A DNA stretch of 37,188 nucleotides, from contig JAUWLW010000029.1 of NCBI GenBank assembly GCA_030613505.1, positions 1-37,188 on the forward strand, read 5' to 3'. Positions 14,876 to 24,955 of this stretch are shown here, piece after piece. Origin of the DNA: Candidatus Zixiibacteriota bacterium (GTDB lineage Bacteria > RBG-13-66-14 > B26-G2 > WVWN01). Made by a program: the position numbers and the translations under genes. The notes below the pieces were generated by a model. It saw only the letters and a list, made by a program, of their open reading frames with translations. It was not told where the DNA came from and did not search any database. The first letter of the stretch is position 1. Each line of letters begins with the position of its first letter.

Positions 14876-17818
14876 TTAAGTGACTTTCGCGAGCACCGAC
14901 GCGATTTCGCCCGCCACCTTGGCCGTCGTGCGTTCGAACGCGTCCTTGACTTGTCGGCCCCTCTCGCCCGGCGCTTCCCCCTCGAAGCCCAGGATCTCGC
15001 CCACCACGTCGGCGTGCTCGAAGTCGAGGTTGTCGTCCAGACACACGGTGAGGCGGTAGACGTCGCGCAGGTTTTTGAGAAAGCACATCGAGTTGTAAAG
15101 GGACCTGAGCTCCAGGCCGGCCTGGGGGTAAACCCTTCCGATGGCGTCCAGGATGTGGGAGGTGATGGGGTCGCGGATGCCGAAGCGCGCTTTGCAGATC
15201 AGGATGGCCATAACGATGTCGCGCAGGCCGCCGACGCACTCCTTGACGTTGTTGGGGAGGAAGACGTCGCCCACCGCCTTCTGCCGCGACGCCATCTCGC
15301 TCTTCATGTCGGCGACGTAGTCGTCGGCGCAGGCGAAGACGAACGGTTTGATAATGCGTTCGTGGGTGTCTTCGTCGAAGGTGGAGGTGCCGACGACGAG
15401 CCGCGACTCGAGGAGCTGCGATTTCTCGATGAAGTCGGTCTGATTCTCGCGGCGGAAGAACGCCTCTAGCTGGCTCACCGGTATAACGTAACTGCCGAAG
15501 TGCTCGAGGAAGCGGTAGTGGGGCATCATGCCGCGTTTGCAAATTTCGGCGTTCATGGCCGAGATCACGGCGCCGCCCAACTCCTGGAGCTTTTCGTCTT
15601 CGGTGTCTATCAGCACGATGAGGTCGTAGTCGTCGTTGAAGGCCCACTCGCGGGCGTGGCCGCCGGCGGCGTAGATCGCCATCAGGTCGAAAGAGGTGAC
15701 CCAACGGCCGTATTCTTCGGCCAGCTCCTCGCGGCAAGCGTCGAAGAGGTAGTTCAGGTAGTCGTCCGAAAACTCCGTGTACTGGGCGTTGGTCTCTTCG
15801 ATGGTGGCGCCGTTCAGGGTCATCAATCCGATCCGCAGCAGCTCGAGGTCGTAATAATCCCCCAGCAGTTCCTTCTTCGCCGCGGGCGTCGGGACGATAG
15901 CGGCCTCGGCCAGTATCCCCTGCGACTTCTCGGCCAACGCGTCCATGTCGTCTAGCAAGTACAGGCAGTCCGGGTACTCCTTAAGGACGACCTGCAGGTA
16001 ACGGCGCAGGTACGCCGAGCCGTAATACCTCAACCGGCACAGGCCGCGCAGCGACGCCGCGGCCGGCTTGAGCGACGGGATTCTCACCTCGCGCGATACG
16101 AGCTCCATAAAGCGGTGGGCGGTGTCGTAGTCGATCTCGGCGAGGTAGCGATTGAGCAAGGCCGGTTGCGTAGCGAAGAGATGGGCCGCTTCGCGGGCCG
16201 GGTTGTAGAAGGTCTCGAACTCGCGCAGGAAGGCCGCGCCCATGGCGCCGAAGAGCTCGCCCGAGTCCACCTCGTCGCGGTTTTCGCCCAGCAAGACCAG
16301 CAGCTTCATGAAGAGTTCGGAGTTGCGCTTGACGAGGCCCACTAGCTCGTTGACGCGCCGTTCGCGCTTCTTTGGGGGGAGGGCGTTGAAGTCGGCGACC
16401 AGCGCGCGGAGGAGTTTTTTGTCGGAGGCCATCAGCAGCTCGAAGACGTCGTCCCAGAAGGCGGTTTTTGCCAGGAACCGTATTAATTTCAACGTACTAT
16501 TCAAAAGCTCCCCCGGCGACCTCGGCGTAGCAGACGCCAGTTCCAAGAAGACGGAGGAGCTTCGCAAGTTCTCTTCGACCTCTTGGGCCAAAACTTCGGC
16601 CACGGCGCGTATTTTATCCACCGAGTCGTAGTAGTGGACCAGCAACGTCTCTTCCGGGCCCACCGCGCCGCGCTGGCGGTACCCCATGGCGGCGGCCACC
16701 CGCGCCAGGTTCTGGGTCATAACCGGCGTGTCGAGTATGATAACCTCGTCCTGGACGACGAGCAGTTGGTAGAGGTAGCGGAGCACCTCGAAGAAGACGA
16801 GGCCGTTCTCGAGAACGTCGTTCTTTTCGGCGTTCCAGGGTTCGATGTCGGAGAGGCGCTTCAGGTTGTGCCAGACGTTGGGCTCGCGGAGGCCGTGGAC
16901 GGTACGCTTGATGTGGACCAGGCTCTTTATAACGCGCAGCGCGTCCTCCTTGGGGGAGATGCGGTCGTCCTCGTAATCGCGGTGGACGAGCGACACGGCG
17001 TCGCCCAGGGCGCCGCGCACGAAGCCCTCGTGGTAGATCATGTCGGCGCCGCTGTCGGCGTAATAACGTTCGGTTATCTCTTCCCGCAGCCGGTCGAAGA
17101 GGGCGCGGTCGCCGTAGAGCGGCTCGGCGTTCAATAGCTCCGAGATGACGATGTAATCTCCCGGGCGGGTCTCCGCGAACTCGCGGTACTCAGAAAGCGA
17201 CGTGGCGAAGCTCTCCGGCGAGACGTTCTCCGAGAGGTAGAAATGGAACCGCGTGGCGTACCGCAGCATAACGGAGCTGAGGCGACCCAGAACCCGGTTG
17301 AGGGCGTCCAGGTTTTCGTCGCCCTCCACGACGACGGCGATGTCGACGTCGTCCTGGTCGGTGAGGGTGCCCACGCCGCAGATCACGAACGGCGGCAGCT
17401 CCTCGGCGCCGACCAGGATGTCCAGCACCTTCCGCATGAACGTGACGACCAGCTGCGAGTAGCTGGTGCCGATATTCGTCAGGAATTCGCGATAGACCTC
17501 TTCGCGGCTCGCGCCCGGGACGACGTCGGCCCGCAGCGCCTCGACGGCCTGGATGTTCATGCGCAGATACTGGAGGCCGTAGTAGCATCCGAGGTAGCGG
17601 ATGCGCTCCTGTCCCTCGGGGGCGACGTGGGATACGATGTCCATCTCGCGCTCGAGGTCCCAGGCCGGCTGCCACAGGTGAACCTCGTCGCGCAGGCCGG
17701 CCTGCTCGAGGCTGGTGGTGAACTCGGCGAGTACGGCGCCTATCTGCTGCAGGTACTTCGCCGTGTAGTTGCTGAACTCGTCGGCCAGTTCGCACAATCT
17801 ATCGAAGCGACGGGGCAT
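14876..17818 (-). CDS. large protein with two nucleotidyltransferase domains of the GlnD/GlnE (DUF294) type
   Basis: 980 aa. The first domain has CGVGTLTDQDDVDIAVVV (147-164) with D157 and D159 as likely metal ligands. The second has AAGG-x9-DDYDLIVLID (717-738) with D730 and D732, and ends with the GlnD/GlnE-type element VKECVGGLRDIV (858-869). The middle is helical. GlnE is likewise a double nucleotidyltransferase, and GlnD/GlnE modify PII or glutamine synthetase, so a regulatory adenylyl- or uridylyltransferase is plausible. The first G-T/S motif is less typical, so one domain may be non-catalytic. It starts 2 bp after the orphan korC-like gene, with which it forms an operon. Target unknown. 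Confidence 0.7.
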   Translation of the reverse strand: MPRRFDRLCELADEFSNYTAKYLQQIGAVLAEFTTSLEQAGLRDEVHLWQPAWDLEREMDIVSHVAPEGQERIRYLGCYYGLQYLRMNIQAVEALRADVVPGASREEVYREFLTNIGTSYSQLVVTFMRKVLDILVGAEELPPFVICGVGTLTDQDDVDIAVVVEGDENLDALNRVLGRLSSVMLRYATRFHFYLSENVSPESFATSLSEYREFAETRPGDYIVISELLNAEPLYGDRALFDRLREEITERYYADSGADMIYHEGFVRGALGDAVSLVHRDYEDDRISPKEDALRVIKSLVHIKRTVHGLREPNVWHNLKRLSDIEPWNAEKNDVLENGLVFFEVLRYLYQLLVVQDEVIILDTPVMTQNLARVAAAMGYRQRGAVGPEETLLVHYYDSVDKIRAVAEVLAQEVEENLRSSSVFLELASATPRSPGELLNSTLKLIRFLAKTAFWDDVFELLMASDKKLLRALVADFNALPPKKRERRVNELVGLVKRNSELFMKLLVLLGENRDEVDSGELFGAMGAAFLREFETFYNPAREAAHLFATQPALLNRYLAEIDYDTAHRFMELVSREVRIPSLKPAAASLRGLCRLRYYGSAYLRRYLQVVLKEYPDCLYLLDDMDALAEKSQGILAEAAIVPTPAAKKELLGDYYDLELLRIGLMTLNGATIEETNAQYTEFSDDYLNYLFDACREELAEEYGRWVTSFDLMAIYAAGGHAREWAFNDDYDLIVLIDTEDEKLQELGGAVISAMNAEICKRGMMPHYRFLEHFGSYVIPVSQLEAFFRRENQTDFIEKSQLLESRLVVGTSTFDEDTHERIIKPFVFACADDYVADMKSEMASRQKAVGDVFLPNNVKECVGGLRDIVMAILICKARFGIRDPITSHILDAIGRVYPQAGLELRSLYNSMCFLKNLRDVYRLTVCLDDNLDFEHADVVGEILGFEGEAPGERGRQVKDAFERTTAKVAGEIASVLAKVT

Positions 17819-17820
17819 AA

Positions 17821-18363
17821 TCAGAGCAGCTCTTTCATCTTCTTGAAGCCGAAATCGAACGCCGCGCGGTGGGGGTCCTCCGTCCCCGGCGGGACCCGGG
17901 CCAGCAGCGCGTCCTCCACCGCCCGCCGGTTATGGGCGGGCGACAGCGCCGCGACCGCGCCCAGCACGATGATGCTCGCCAGCCGGGGGTCGCCGAGTTC
18001 CCGGGCGCCCTCGACGAAGGGCAGCCGGTAGACGCGGAACGACCCTTCGGGCGGGCGCCGCACGGCGTCGTGGTCCACCACCAGATACCCCTGCTTATTT
18101 AGGTCGCCGGCATAGCGGTCGACGGCCTCCTGCGTGAGCGCGACCAGCAGGTCCACCTCTTTCGCCTTCGGCCGGTAGATCTCCTGGTCGCTGACGATAA
18201 GGTCCGTCCGCACCGCGGCGCCGCGAGCTTCGGGGCCGTACGTGATGTGCTGCACTACGTTTTTATCTTCGTAGACGGCGAGCGCTTCCGCGAGTATCTT
18301 GGACGCCAGGTGGAGGTCTATCTCCGCGCCGCCGCTCAATCTTATCTGGTAGTAGAAAGCCAT
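17821..18363 (-). CDS. orphan KorC-like (2-oxoacid oxidoreductase gamma) protein without GGQG
   Basis: 180 aa. It aligns with KorC along its whole length: 'KILAEALAVYEDKNVVQHITYGPEARGAAVRTDLI' (in parts) and 'KEVDLLVALTQEAVDRY'. The N-terminal FGGQG of KorC is replaced by LSGGAEID, so the usual CoA/nucleotide loop is missing. There is no partner alpha or beta gene beside it. It may serve as an alternative gamma subunit for the KOR at 2858-5746, or as a regulator, given the coupled nucleotidyltransferase. The ribosome site GGAGG lies close to the ATG. Confidence 0.75.
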   Translation of the reverse strand: MAFYYQIRLSGGAEIDLHLASKILAEALAVYEDKNVVQHITYGPEARGAAVRTDLIVSDQEIYRPKAKEVDLLVALTQEAVDRYAGDLNKQGYLVVDHDAVRRPPEGSFRVYRLPFVEGARELGDPRLASIIVLGAVAALSPAHNRRAVEDALLARVPPGTEDPHRAAFDFGFKKMKELL

Positions 18364-18530
18364 TTTTCCTCCAAGCCGAATGGCCGCGTCCGGTGCCCGA
18401 ATGCGGCATATCAGAATGATAACGCCGCGCCGCCGGCCGGCCCGCCCACGTACCGACCTCGGCGAAAGGAGCGCGGCCCGGGCCTATAGCGGCTCCACAA
18501 TTTTAACAAGGCCGCGGTCGGCCGGCAATA
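18364..18530 (-). promoter_or_regulatory. intergenic region upstream of the orphan korC-like gene
   Basis: The 210-bp stretch between the icd stop and this gene holds the icd terminator (18531-18555). It also holds a poor promoter candidate on the minus strand, TTGTTA (18509-18504) and TATAGG (18488-18483), whose 15-nt spacer is short. I see no small gene in it. Confidence 0.25.
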
Positions 18531-18555
18531 GAAAAGCCGCGGCCCCGCCCGCGGC
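18531..18555 (-). terminator. terminator downstream of icd
   Basis: Read on the minus strand, GCCGCGG (18555-18549), loop GCGGGG and CCGCGGC (18542-18536) form a perfect 7-bp stem followed by TTTTCTATT. It closes the long minus-strand array that ends with icd. Confidence 0.8.
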
Positions 18556-18573
18556 CCCGCGGGGCCCGGCCGG

Positions 18574-19821
18574 CTAACTTATGTTCTCGGCGATGCGCGC
18601 CGCGTACTCGCTGGTCTTCACCTTGCGCGCGCCCTCCATCTGGCGGGCGAGGTCGTACGTAACTACTTTCTCTTGTATCGTCTTGGCCATCGCCGCCACG
18701 ACGGCGTCCGCCGCCTCCTGCCACCCCAGATACTCCAACATCATAACGCCCGATAAGATTAAAGAAGAGGGGTTTACTTTATCCTGGCCGGCGTACTTGG
18801 GTGCCGTGCCGTGGGTGGCCTCGAACAGCGCCACGAAGTCGCCCATGTTCGCGCCCGGCGCCATCCCCAGGCCGCCCACCTGGGCCGCGGCGGCGTCCGA
18901 CAGGTAGTCGCCGTTGAGGTTGGGCGTAACCACGACGCTGTACTCGTCAGGCCGCAGCAAGATCTGTTGGAACATGGAGTCGGCGATGCGGTCCTTCACC
19001 ACTATCTTACCCGCGGGGACTTTCCCGTCGTATTTCTCCCACAGCTCGGCCTCGGTGACGGTCTCGTCGCCGAACTCTTCGCGGGCGAGCTCGTAGCCCC
19101 AGTCTTTGAACGCGCCCTCGGTGAACTTCATGATGTTGCCCTTGTGGACGAAGGTGACGCTGGGCAGCTTCCGGTCGCCGGCGTAGCGGAGGGCCTTGCG
19201 GGCGATGTTCTTGCTTCCTGTTATGCTGATGGGTTTGACGCCCACGCCGGAGTCGAGCCTGATGTTGCAGCCCATCTCCTCGTTCATGAACGCCAGCACC
19301 TTGGCGACCTCCGGCGTCCCCTCGCGCCACTCGATGCCGGCGTATACGTCCTCAGTGTTCTCGCGGAATATCACGACGTTCAGTTTCTCGGGGTGTTTGA
19401 CGGGGCTGGGCACGCCCTGTATCCACCGCACGGGCCGCACGCAAGCGTACAGATCGAGCTTTTGGCGCATCGTCACGTTGAGGCTGCGATAGCCGCCGCC
19501 CACCGGCGTCGTCAGCGGCCCTTTGATGGCGACGACGAATTCCGGTATGGCCCGGAGCGTGTCGTCGGGCATAACGACGCCCTCGCCGTAGACGCGTTGG
19601 GCCTTGTCGCCCGCGAATATTTCCATCCATACGATCCTGCGAGCGCCGCCGTACTTCTTCTCCGCCGCGGCGTCCACGACGCGTCGCGTCGCGGCCCAGA
19701 TGTCGGGGCCGATGCCGTCGCCCTCGATGAACGAGATTATGGGGTCGTCGGGCACGCGCAGCGCGTCGCCCGCGATTTCGATTTTGTGGCCTTCTTCGGG
19801 AACCGTAACCTTTTCGAACAT
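18574..19821 (-). CDS. icd: isocitrate dehydrogenase (NADP-type)
   Basis: 415 aa, close to the 416 of the E. coli enzyme. It oxidatively decarboxylates isocitrate to 2-oxoglutarate. Visible motifs: IEGDGIGPD (32-40), [18 protein letters not shown] (the substrate loop with the serine phosphorylated in E. coli), [15 protein letters not shown], and [31 protein letters not shown] keeps the Lys-Tyr pair that favours NADP over NAD. The start at 19821 has AGGAGAGG upstream; the frame extends further upstream only as a shadow of aconitase. It lies 8 bp after the aconitase gene and is followed by a terminator. Confidence 0.95.
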   Translation of the reverse strand: MFEKVTVPEEGHKIEIAGDALRVPDDPIISFIEGDGIGPDIWAATRRVVDAAAEKKYGGARRIVWMEIFAGDKAQRVYGEGVVMPDDTLRAIPEFVVAIKGPLTTPVGGGYRSLNVTMRQKLDLYACVRPVRWIQGVPSPVKHPEKLNVVIFRENTEDVYAGIEWREGTPEVAKVLAFMNEEMGCNIRLDSGVGVKPISITGSKNIARKALRYAGDRKLPSVTFVHKGNIMKFTEGAFKDWGYELAREEFGDETVTEAELWEKYDGKVPAGKIVVKDRIADSMFQQILLRPDEYSVVVTPNLNGDYLSDAAAAQVGGLGMAPGANMGDFVALFEATHGTAPKYAGQDKVNPSSLILSGVMMLEYLGWQEAADAVVAAMAKTIQEKVVTYDLARQMEGARKVKTSEYAARIAENIS

Positions 19822-19829
19822 CGCCTCTC

Positions 19830-21761
19830 CTACGATTGGGAACGTTGGTAGTTGAGCAAACCGCCGGCCTTGACGATCGCGATTTGCCGCTCGCTCAAGT
19901 TGTGGGCCGCTTCGAGAGAATAACCTTTCGTTTCGTTTTTTACCGTGAGCCGTTTTTCGGAGCGCAGCTTTTGGTGGAGGTTTTCCAGCTTGAGCCGGTC
20001 GCCGGCTTCCAGTTTTTCGTAGTCGCCGGCGTCGCGGAACGTTAGCGGCAGGATGCCGAAGTTGACCAGGTTCGCGGCGTGGATGCGCTCGAAGGATTTC
20101 GCCAGGACCGTTTTTACGCCCAGGTACATCGGGCACAGCGCGGCGTGCTCCCGGCTCGAGCCCTGGCCGTAGCTCTCGCCGGCTACGACGACGTTATGCA
20201 GTCCCTGCGCCGCGTTTTCCTTCGCCCGCGCGGCGAAGGTCGCGTCCACGCCCTCGAAGACGAATTGAGAGTAGGCCTCCACGTTGGAGCGGTATTTCAG
20301 CCGCGGCCCGGCCGGCATTATATGGTCGGTCGTGATCTTATCGCCCACCTTTAACGTCACCTCGGCCTCCAGTTCGTCGGGAAGCGGGACGTTGGTCGGC
20401 GGCTCGCCGATGTTGGGGCCGCGGACGATCTCGGCGTCGGGGTCGTGGACGTGGGAGATCAGGTCGTCGTCTACGGTGAACGTCGCAGGGACCGCTACGC
20501 GGGGATAAGGGATGCCGGCGTCGCGGGGGTCGAGGAATTCGCCTTTCCACGCCGCGACGGCCGCCGTCTCCGGGCTGGTCAAGTAAACCAGGGCGGACAT
20601 TGTGCCGGAGCGGCCCTTGAAGTTGCGATTGCTGGTCCTGACGGATACGGCCTCCGAAGCCGGCGCGTGGCCCATGCCGATGCAGAAGCCGCAAGCCGCC
20701 TCGGCGACGCGGGCGCCGGCGGCCACGAGCTTGGCGAGGTGGCCGTCGTCGGCGATCATACGCAGTACCTGCTTCGACCCGGGCGCGACGACGAAACTTA
20801 CGTTGGGTGCTATCGCCTTGGCGTCCAATATCCCGGCGACGGTCGCCAAGTCCTTGTACGACGAGTTGGTGCACGAGCCGATGCAAACCTGGTCCACCTT
20901 CAAACCCGCGATCTCGCGCACCGGGACGACGTTGTCGGGGCTGTGCGGCTGCGCTACCATAGGCTCGACGGCGGAGAGGTCGATTTCGACGACGCGGTCG
21001 TATTCGGCGTCGGCGTCCGCGGCCAGCTCCTGCCATACGTCGCCGCGCCCCTGCGCCTCGAGGAAAGCCTTGGCGACGCGGTCGGAGGGGAAGACGGACG
21101 TCGTAACGCCGAGCTCGGCGCCCATGTTGGTGATGGTCGCGCGCTCCGGTACCGACAGCGTCTCGGCGCCCGGGCCGAAGTACTCCATTACGGTGCCGAC
21201 GTTTCCCTTGGTAGTCAGCATCTTAAGAAGGGTTAATATAACGTCTTTGGCGGCAACCCAATCGTTCAACTCGCCGGTCAATTTTACTCCCACCACGCGG
21301 GGGTACGTCAGCCAGAAAGGTCCGCCGGTCATCGCCACGGCCACGTCGAGGCCGCCGGCGCCGATAGAGATCATGCCGAAGCCGCCGCCGGTGGGCGTGT
21401 GGCTGTCCGAGCCCAGGAGCGTTTTGCCCGGCACGCCGAAGCGCTCGAGATGGACCTGGTGACAGATGCCGTTGCCCGCGCGCGAGAAGTATAAGCCGTA
21501 TTTCTCCGCTATGCTTTGGAGGTAGCGGTGGTCGTCCGCGTTCTCGAAACCCATCTGGAGGGTGTTGTGGTCGACGTAGCTGACCGAGAGCTCGGTCTTG
21601 ACTTCCGGTACGGCCATGGCTTCGAGCTGGAGGTACGCCATCGTGCCGGTGGCGTCCTGCGTCAGCGTTTGGTCTATTTTTATGGCGACCTGTTCGCCCG
21701 GGCGCGGCTCGCCCTCGAGCAGGTGAGCGCCCAAAATCTTTTCGGTTAACGTCTTCGCCAT
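19830..21761 (-). CDS. acn: aconitate hydratase (short, about 640-aa type)
   Basis: 643 aa, the shorter aconitase form found in many anaerobes. It interconverts citrate and isocitrate. The cluster ligands are C297 (in CIGSCTNSS) and C357/C360 (in CGFCIGMG). [11 protein letters not shown] (117-127) and the C-terminal swivel domain with [15 protein letters not shown] are intact. It lies immediately upstream of icd in the same operon. A homoaconitase or isopropylmalate isomerase role is unlikely, since those usually have separate large and small subunits, and the neighbours are citrate synthase and icd. Confidence 0.92.
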   Translation of the reverse strand: MAKTLTEKILGAHLLEGEPRPGEQVAIKIDQTLTQDATGTMAYLQLEAMAVPEVKTELSVSYVDHNTLQMGFENADDHRYLQSIAEKYGLYFSRAGNGICHQVHLERFGVPGKTLLGSDSHTPTGGGFGMISIGAGGLDVAVAMTGGPFWLTYPRVVGVKLTGELNDWVAAKDVILTLLKMLTTKGNVGTVMEYFGPGAETLSVPERATITNMGAELGVTTSVFPSDRVAKAFLEAQGRGDVWQELAADADAEYDRVVEIDLSAVEPMVAQPHSPDNVVPVREIAGLKVDQVCIGSCTNSSYKDLATVAGILDAKAIAPNVSFVVAPGSKQVLRMIADDGHLAKLVAAGARVAEAACGFCIGMGHAPASEAVSVRTSNRNFKGRSGTMSALVYLTSPETAAVAAWKGEFLDPRDAGIPYPRVAVPATFTVDDDLISHVHDPDAEIVRGPNIGEPPTNVPLPDELEAEVTLKVGDKITTDHIMPAGPRLKYRSNVEAYSQFVFEGVDATFAARAKENAAQGLHNVVVAGESYGQGSSREHAALCPMYLGVKTVLAKSFERIHAANLVNFGILPLTFRDAGDYEKLEAGDRLKLENLHQKLRSEKRLTVKNETKGYSLEAAHNLSERQIAIVKAGGLLNYQRSQS

Positions 21762-21787
21762 TCGCGTTTCGCCTTCCGGGCCGCCGC

Positions 21788-22522
21788 TCAGCCGCTGTAG
21801 AGGAGGTCGAGAACCGCCTTCGATTTATTATCTTCCGGGTCTAGCTCGAGCGCCTTTTTGAGAGCTTCCGCGGCGCGGTAATTATCGCCCAAGCTGAAGT
21901 AGGCCTCTCCCAGCTGGGCGTACGCTTGGGCGCTGCGGGGATTTTTCTCCACGACTTTTTCGAAGTCCGCGACCGAGTCTTCCTTAAGCCCCAACCTCGC
22001 GTTGGCCAGGCCGCGTTGGTAGTACGCGATGGTGAAGTCCGGATTTCGCGCCAATAATTGGTCGAAGGCCTTAATCGCTTCTTTCAACTTCCCGATGTGG
22101 TAGTACATAAGGCCGAGCCAATAATAGGAGTGTTCGGCGCCGGGCTCGAGCGCCAGCGTTTTTTTGAAACAATCTATAGCTTCGTCCACGCGCGCCGCGC
22201 GATAATGACAGAGCCCCAGGAAGTAGTGCGCGGGCGCCGAGTGGGGATTGGTTTTCGCGGCCTCCTCCAGAACCGCCACCGCTTCGTTGAGTTGTCCTCG
22301 GTGGTAGTGAGTTTGGCCGAGGTGGACCAGAACGTAGTCGTTGCCCGGGTCCGACGCCAACGCCAGCCGGTATTTCTCCAAAGCGCCGTCGGGGTCGCCG
22401 CCGAAATCGGCCAGCACCGCGGCGAAGAAGTGGCTCTCCCAACAGTCGTCTACCGGAAGGCCGCAGTGGGGGCAAAAACGGAACCCCGGGGCGAGCTCGA
22501 AATCGCAGTTTTTACATTTCAC
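21788..22522 (-). CDS. zinc-ribbon plus TPR-repeat protein
   Basis: 244 aa. The N-terminus has C3xxC6 and C17xxC20 (KCKNC ... FCPHCG), a zinc ribbon. Residues 30-244 are about six TPR repeats of 34 residues (for example 'AHYFLGLCHYRAARVDEAIDCFKKTLALEP', in parts). There is no signal peptide, so it is cytoplasmic. TPR proteins act as protein-binding scaffolds; nothing in the sequence gives the partner. It lies between the RsbRD-like gene (15 bp) and aconitase (26 bp) on the same strand. Confidence 0.8.
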   Translation of the reverse strand: MKCKNCDFELAPGFRFCPHCGLPVDDCWESHFFAAVLADFGGDPDGALEKYRLALASDPGNDYVLVHLGQTHYHRGQLNEAVAVLEEAAKTNPHSAPAHYFLGLCHYRAARVDEAIDCFKKTLALEPGAEHSYYWLGLMYYHIGKLKEAIKAFDQLLARNPDFTIAYYQRGLANARLGLKEDSVADFEKVVEKNPRSAQAYAQLGEAYFSLGDNYRAAEALKKALELDPEDNKSKAVLDLLYSG

Positions 22523-22537
22523 GGCGTGCCTCGCTTT

Positions 22538-23059
22538 TTAACCTCCCGCTCCCTCGTCTTGGGAGGCTCTACGCAACCGTAAATATTCGTCGAACGCGGC
22601 GCTCAACCTGCACAACGCGGAGCGCTCCTTTCGGGCCTCTTCCTCGTATACCGTCGCGAGCCGGTCTTTGCCCCACGATATGCCTTCGGCCAGCGTTTTG
22701 AGGTCGCCGAAGGCTTGCGCGCCGCGGCCTTCCCACGCCTTGCCCGCCGCCTCCCAGATGACGTCGAAGAGCGTGTCCAACACCAGGAGCAATTCGCCCA
22801 GGCCGTAGCCCTGTTGGAGGCGCTTGCGGCCTATGTCGGCCACGTACGTGCGGAAGGGCGCCGCGTCGCCGGACAGCACGGCCTGGCGGTAGGCGTCGAA
22901 ATTGGCCTGTACGCGGGGCCGCAGGTCTATGGTCTCCATCTGGCGATAATGGTCCAGCGCCGACTCCCGAAGGCGCTTCGTCACCTCGTTGACGGCGTGC
23001 TCCTCGACCTCGAAGAGGAACGAAGCCAACGGCGAGGCCGTCATACGTCTATCAGCCAT
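22538..23059 (-). CDS. RsbRD N-terminal-like helical protein
   Basis: About 173 aa from ATG 23059, which has GGAGGG 6-7 nt upstream. An alternative ATG at 23044 forms an ATGA with the stop of the preceding gene. The core 'RLRESALDHYRQ ... NFDAYRQAVLSGDAAPFRTYVADIGRKRLQQGYGLGELL' (in parts) has the pattern of the RsbRD N-terminal domain, which precedes STAS domains in stressosome proteins. Here no STAS domain follows. It may be a stand-alone sensor or a structural protein. The family call is by pattern only. Confidence 0.45.
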   Translation of the reverse strand: MADRRMTASPLASFLFEVEEHAVNEVTKRLRESALDHYRQMETIDLRPRVQANFDAYRQAVLSGDAAPFRTYVADIGRKRLQQGYGLGELLLVLDTLFDVIWEAAGKAWEGRGAQAFGDLKTLAEGISWGKDRLATVYEEEARKERSALCRLSAAFDEYLRLRRASQDEGAGG

Positions 23060-24927
23060 TCCTTGCCCTCCCCCCATATGAACGCGTTGTAGCTCTTGAG
23101 TTTGCGTTCGATCCTGTCGACCCACTCCCGGCAAAACGCCGGCGGGTGGCCGCCGAGGTTCCGCGTCTCGTACGCCAGGCCCTCTTCGACCACGGCCAGG
23201 AAGTACTCTATGTCGCCCCGCGCGAGGGCGTGCGGCGCTTCGGCCCACGCCAGCAGCTCGCGCTCGACTTCCCGGTTATAAGTCAGATGGGGGGAGTCGG
23301 GCGACAGGTCCAGCGGCGGCGGGTTGGTGGCGAACTGGAAGCCCTTGAGCGCCATGACGAGGTCGACGTACGAGTGTTCGTAGAACAGCCGGGGGAATTC
23401 GAATTCGACGACTTTGGCGGGGCGGTCGTCGTCGGGGCGTACGCGGTGTTCGTTGTGGCGCGAGAAATCCAGGCCGGTGAACTCGTTGTAGATTTCGCGG
23501 TTGTGGAGGCGTTTTTCGCGCAGGACGCCGTCCGGGTCCAGGTTCAGGTCGCCGCCCAGTATCAAAAGGCAGATTAAATGTTGGGGCGGCGGCGGCTCGC
23601 CGGGTGGCCGCCCCTCCTCGAGTTGTAACGAGAGGTGCAGGCTGTGGGGTTTTATCTCGGCGAAGGTGACGGCCGCGGTGGCCGAGTCCGAGAGTATTAC
23701 CGGGTCCGCGGTGACCGGTTTCGACAGGTCGCCCAGGATCTTGTAGCGGCCTACCGCGAACTCCAGGAAGCCGCGCACCCGGCCGCGGTACGGCGTTACG
23801 ACGCGGTGGTTGTCGACGTGGCCGCCGAGCTTCCACAGGCGGCCGGCGAGGTCGAAGTCGTCGAAGTAGTAGAAACCGTCGAAATCGGCGTCTTCGCCCG
23901 GGCCGGCGCCTATTATGTCGGCGCCCAGCGGGCTGAATTCGACCTCATACCCCAGCGGCGCGCCGCCCGCCGCCCGGCGTTCTTTTATCCTTTCGACGTA
24001 CGGCTCCGCACGGTCGCGGCCGTAGAGTTCGTCGGCGATGAATATCGCCGCCACGGCGTAGTCGATGTACTCCAGTTGTTGGTCGTAATCCGCGACGCCC
24101 AGCGATTCCATGATTTCGCCGACGGTGCCGAGGTTGTCGGCGACGTACTGCAGCGCGGCCAGCGCCGATACGGCGTGCGCGTAATAGGCGTCGGCGACGC
24201 GCACCGCGCCGCGGAAGTCGCGGCGTATTCTCTCCTCGAGCTGGTTGAATATTATCGTCTTTACGATAAGGCGAACGTATTGCGGGGCGTGCTCGGCGGC
24301 GGCGGGTTCGGTCCGCAGCCATTTGAGCGAGGGGAGGCCCGATTCCTCGAGCCGATGTTTGACCGCGAACGCGGGGAGGCCCGGGTGGTCGAAGTGTTCG
24401 CGGATTAGGTCCTCCACCGCCTCGCCCAGCAGCTCTTCGCGGGCGCGGATCTCGAGTTCGCGAAGGCCGCTTTCGGCGGGGACGTCCGCGGCGATGGCCG
24501 TCTCGATCCGGCCTTTGAGGAAGTCGGCGACGCGGTCCGTTACTTCGACGTCCGGGGAAGGTTTGGCCGCCAGGAGCTCGGGCCCGGCGGCGTAGACGTA
24601 CCCCTCCTTCGGGCCGTCCGGCGTTTTTACGGTAACCTTTTGGCGTACGTACAGGTTTCCCTCGCTCTCGTATTGGTCGATTTGCGCGAGCACTTCGGGG
24701 CTCACCCCCGCCACGAGTACGCCCTCGACCCTCGAGCCGGCGTGGGGTACGACGTACGGGAAGGATTTGAGCGAGGTCACCTTGCGGTAACCGTCGAGCA
24801 CCGCGGGCGCGGCGCGCGGACGGTCCCCGGTGATCACCCGATAGACAAACTGGTCCGTCAACGTGCCGTACACGAATAGGCGGACCTCGTCCTCGGCGTC
24901 CCGATCCCGCCGATGAGGCGTCGGCAT
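23041..24927 (-). CDS. gamma-glutamylcyclotransferase-like domain fused to a glutamine-synthetase-fold amidoligase-like domain
   Basis: 628 aa. Residues 14-115 are a GGCT/AIG2-like domain: LFVYGTLTD (17-25), 'RVEGVLVAGV' and a candidate catalytic Glu in DQYESEGNLYV (E87/E89). The C-terminal half has GYEVEFSP (326-333), KPHSLHLSLQ (426-435), LHNREIYNEF (474-483) and VVEFEFPRLFYEHSYVD (506-522). These resemble, in order, the G-E-E strand, the His strand and the EFR-type strand of COOH-NH2 amidoligases. GGCT proteins and amidoligases are known gene neighbours, which makes a fusion sensible: one half forms and the other breaks a gamma-glutamyl bond. The GGCT part is fairly sure; the amidoligase part is inference. 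Confidence 0.5.
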   Translation of the reverse strand: MPTPHRRDRDAEDEVRLFVYGTLTDQFVYRVITGDRPRAAPAVLDGYRKVTSLKSFPYVVPHAGSRVEGVLVAGVSPEVLAQIDQYESEGNLYVRQKVTVKTPDGPKEGYVYAAGPELLAAKPSPDVEVTDRVADFLKGRIETAIAADVPAESGLRELEIRAREELLGEAVEDLIREHFDHPGLPAFAVKHRLEESGLPSLKWLRTEPAAAEHAPQYVRLIVKTIIFNQLEERIRRDFRGAVRVADAYYAHAVSALAALQYVADNLGTVGEIMESLGVADYDQQLEYIDYAVAAIFIADELYGRDRAEPYVERIKERRAAGGAPLGYEVEFSPLGADIIGAGPGEDADFDGFYYFDDFDLAGRLWKLGGHVDNHRVVTPYRGRVRGFLEFAVGRYKILGDLSKPVTADPVILSDSATAAVTFAEIKPHSLHLSLQLEEGRPPGEPPPPQHLICLLILGGDLNLDPDGVLREKRLHNREIYNEFTGLDFSRHNEHRVRPDDDRPAKVVEFEFPRLFYEHSYVDLVMALKGFQFATNPPPLDLSPDSPHLTYNREVERELLAWAEAPHALARGDIEYFLAVVEEGLAYETRNLGGHPPAFCREWVDRIERKLKSYNAFIWGEGKEWLIDV

Positions 24928-24955
24928 TTTTATGACCCGGCCGAGCCGGGTAGCG

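Noticed and set aside
18574-20136. Icd with a 105-residue N-terminal extension
   Set aside because: The extra part is a shadow of the aconitase gene. The ATG at 19821 has a good ribosome site and gives the standard length.
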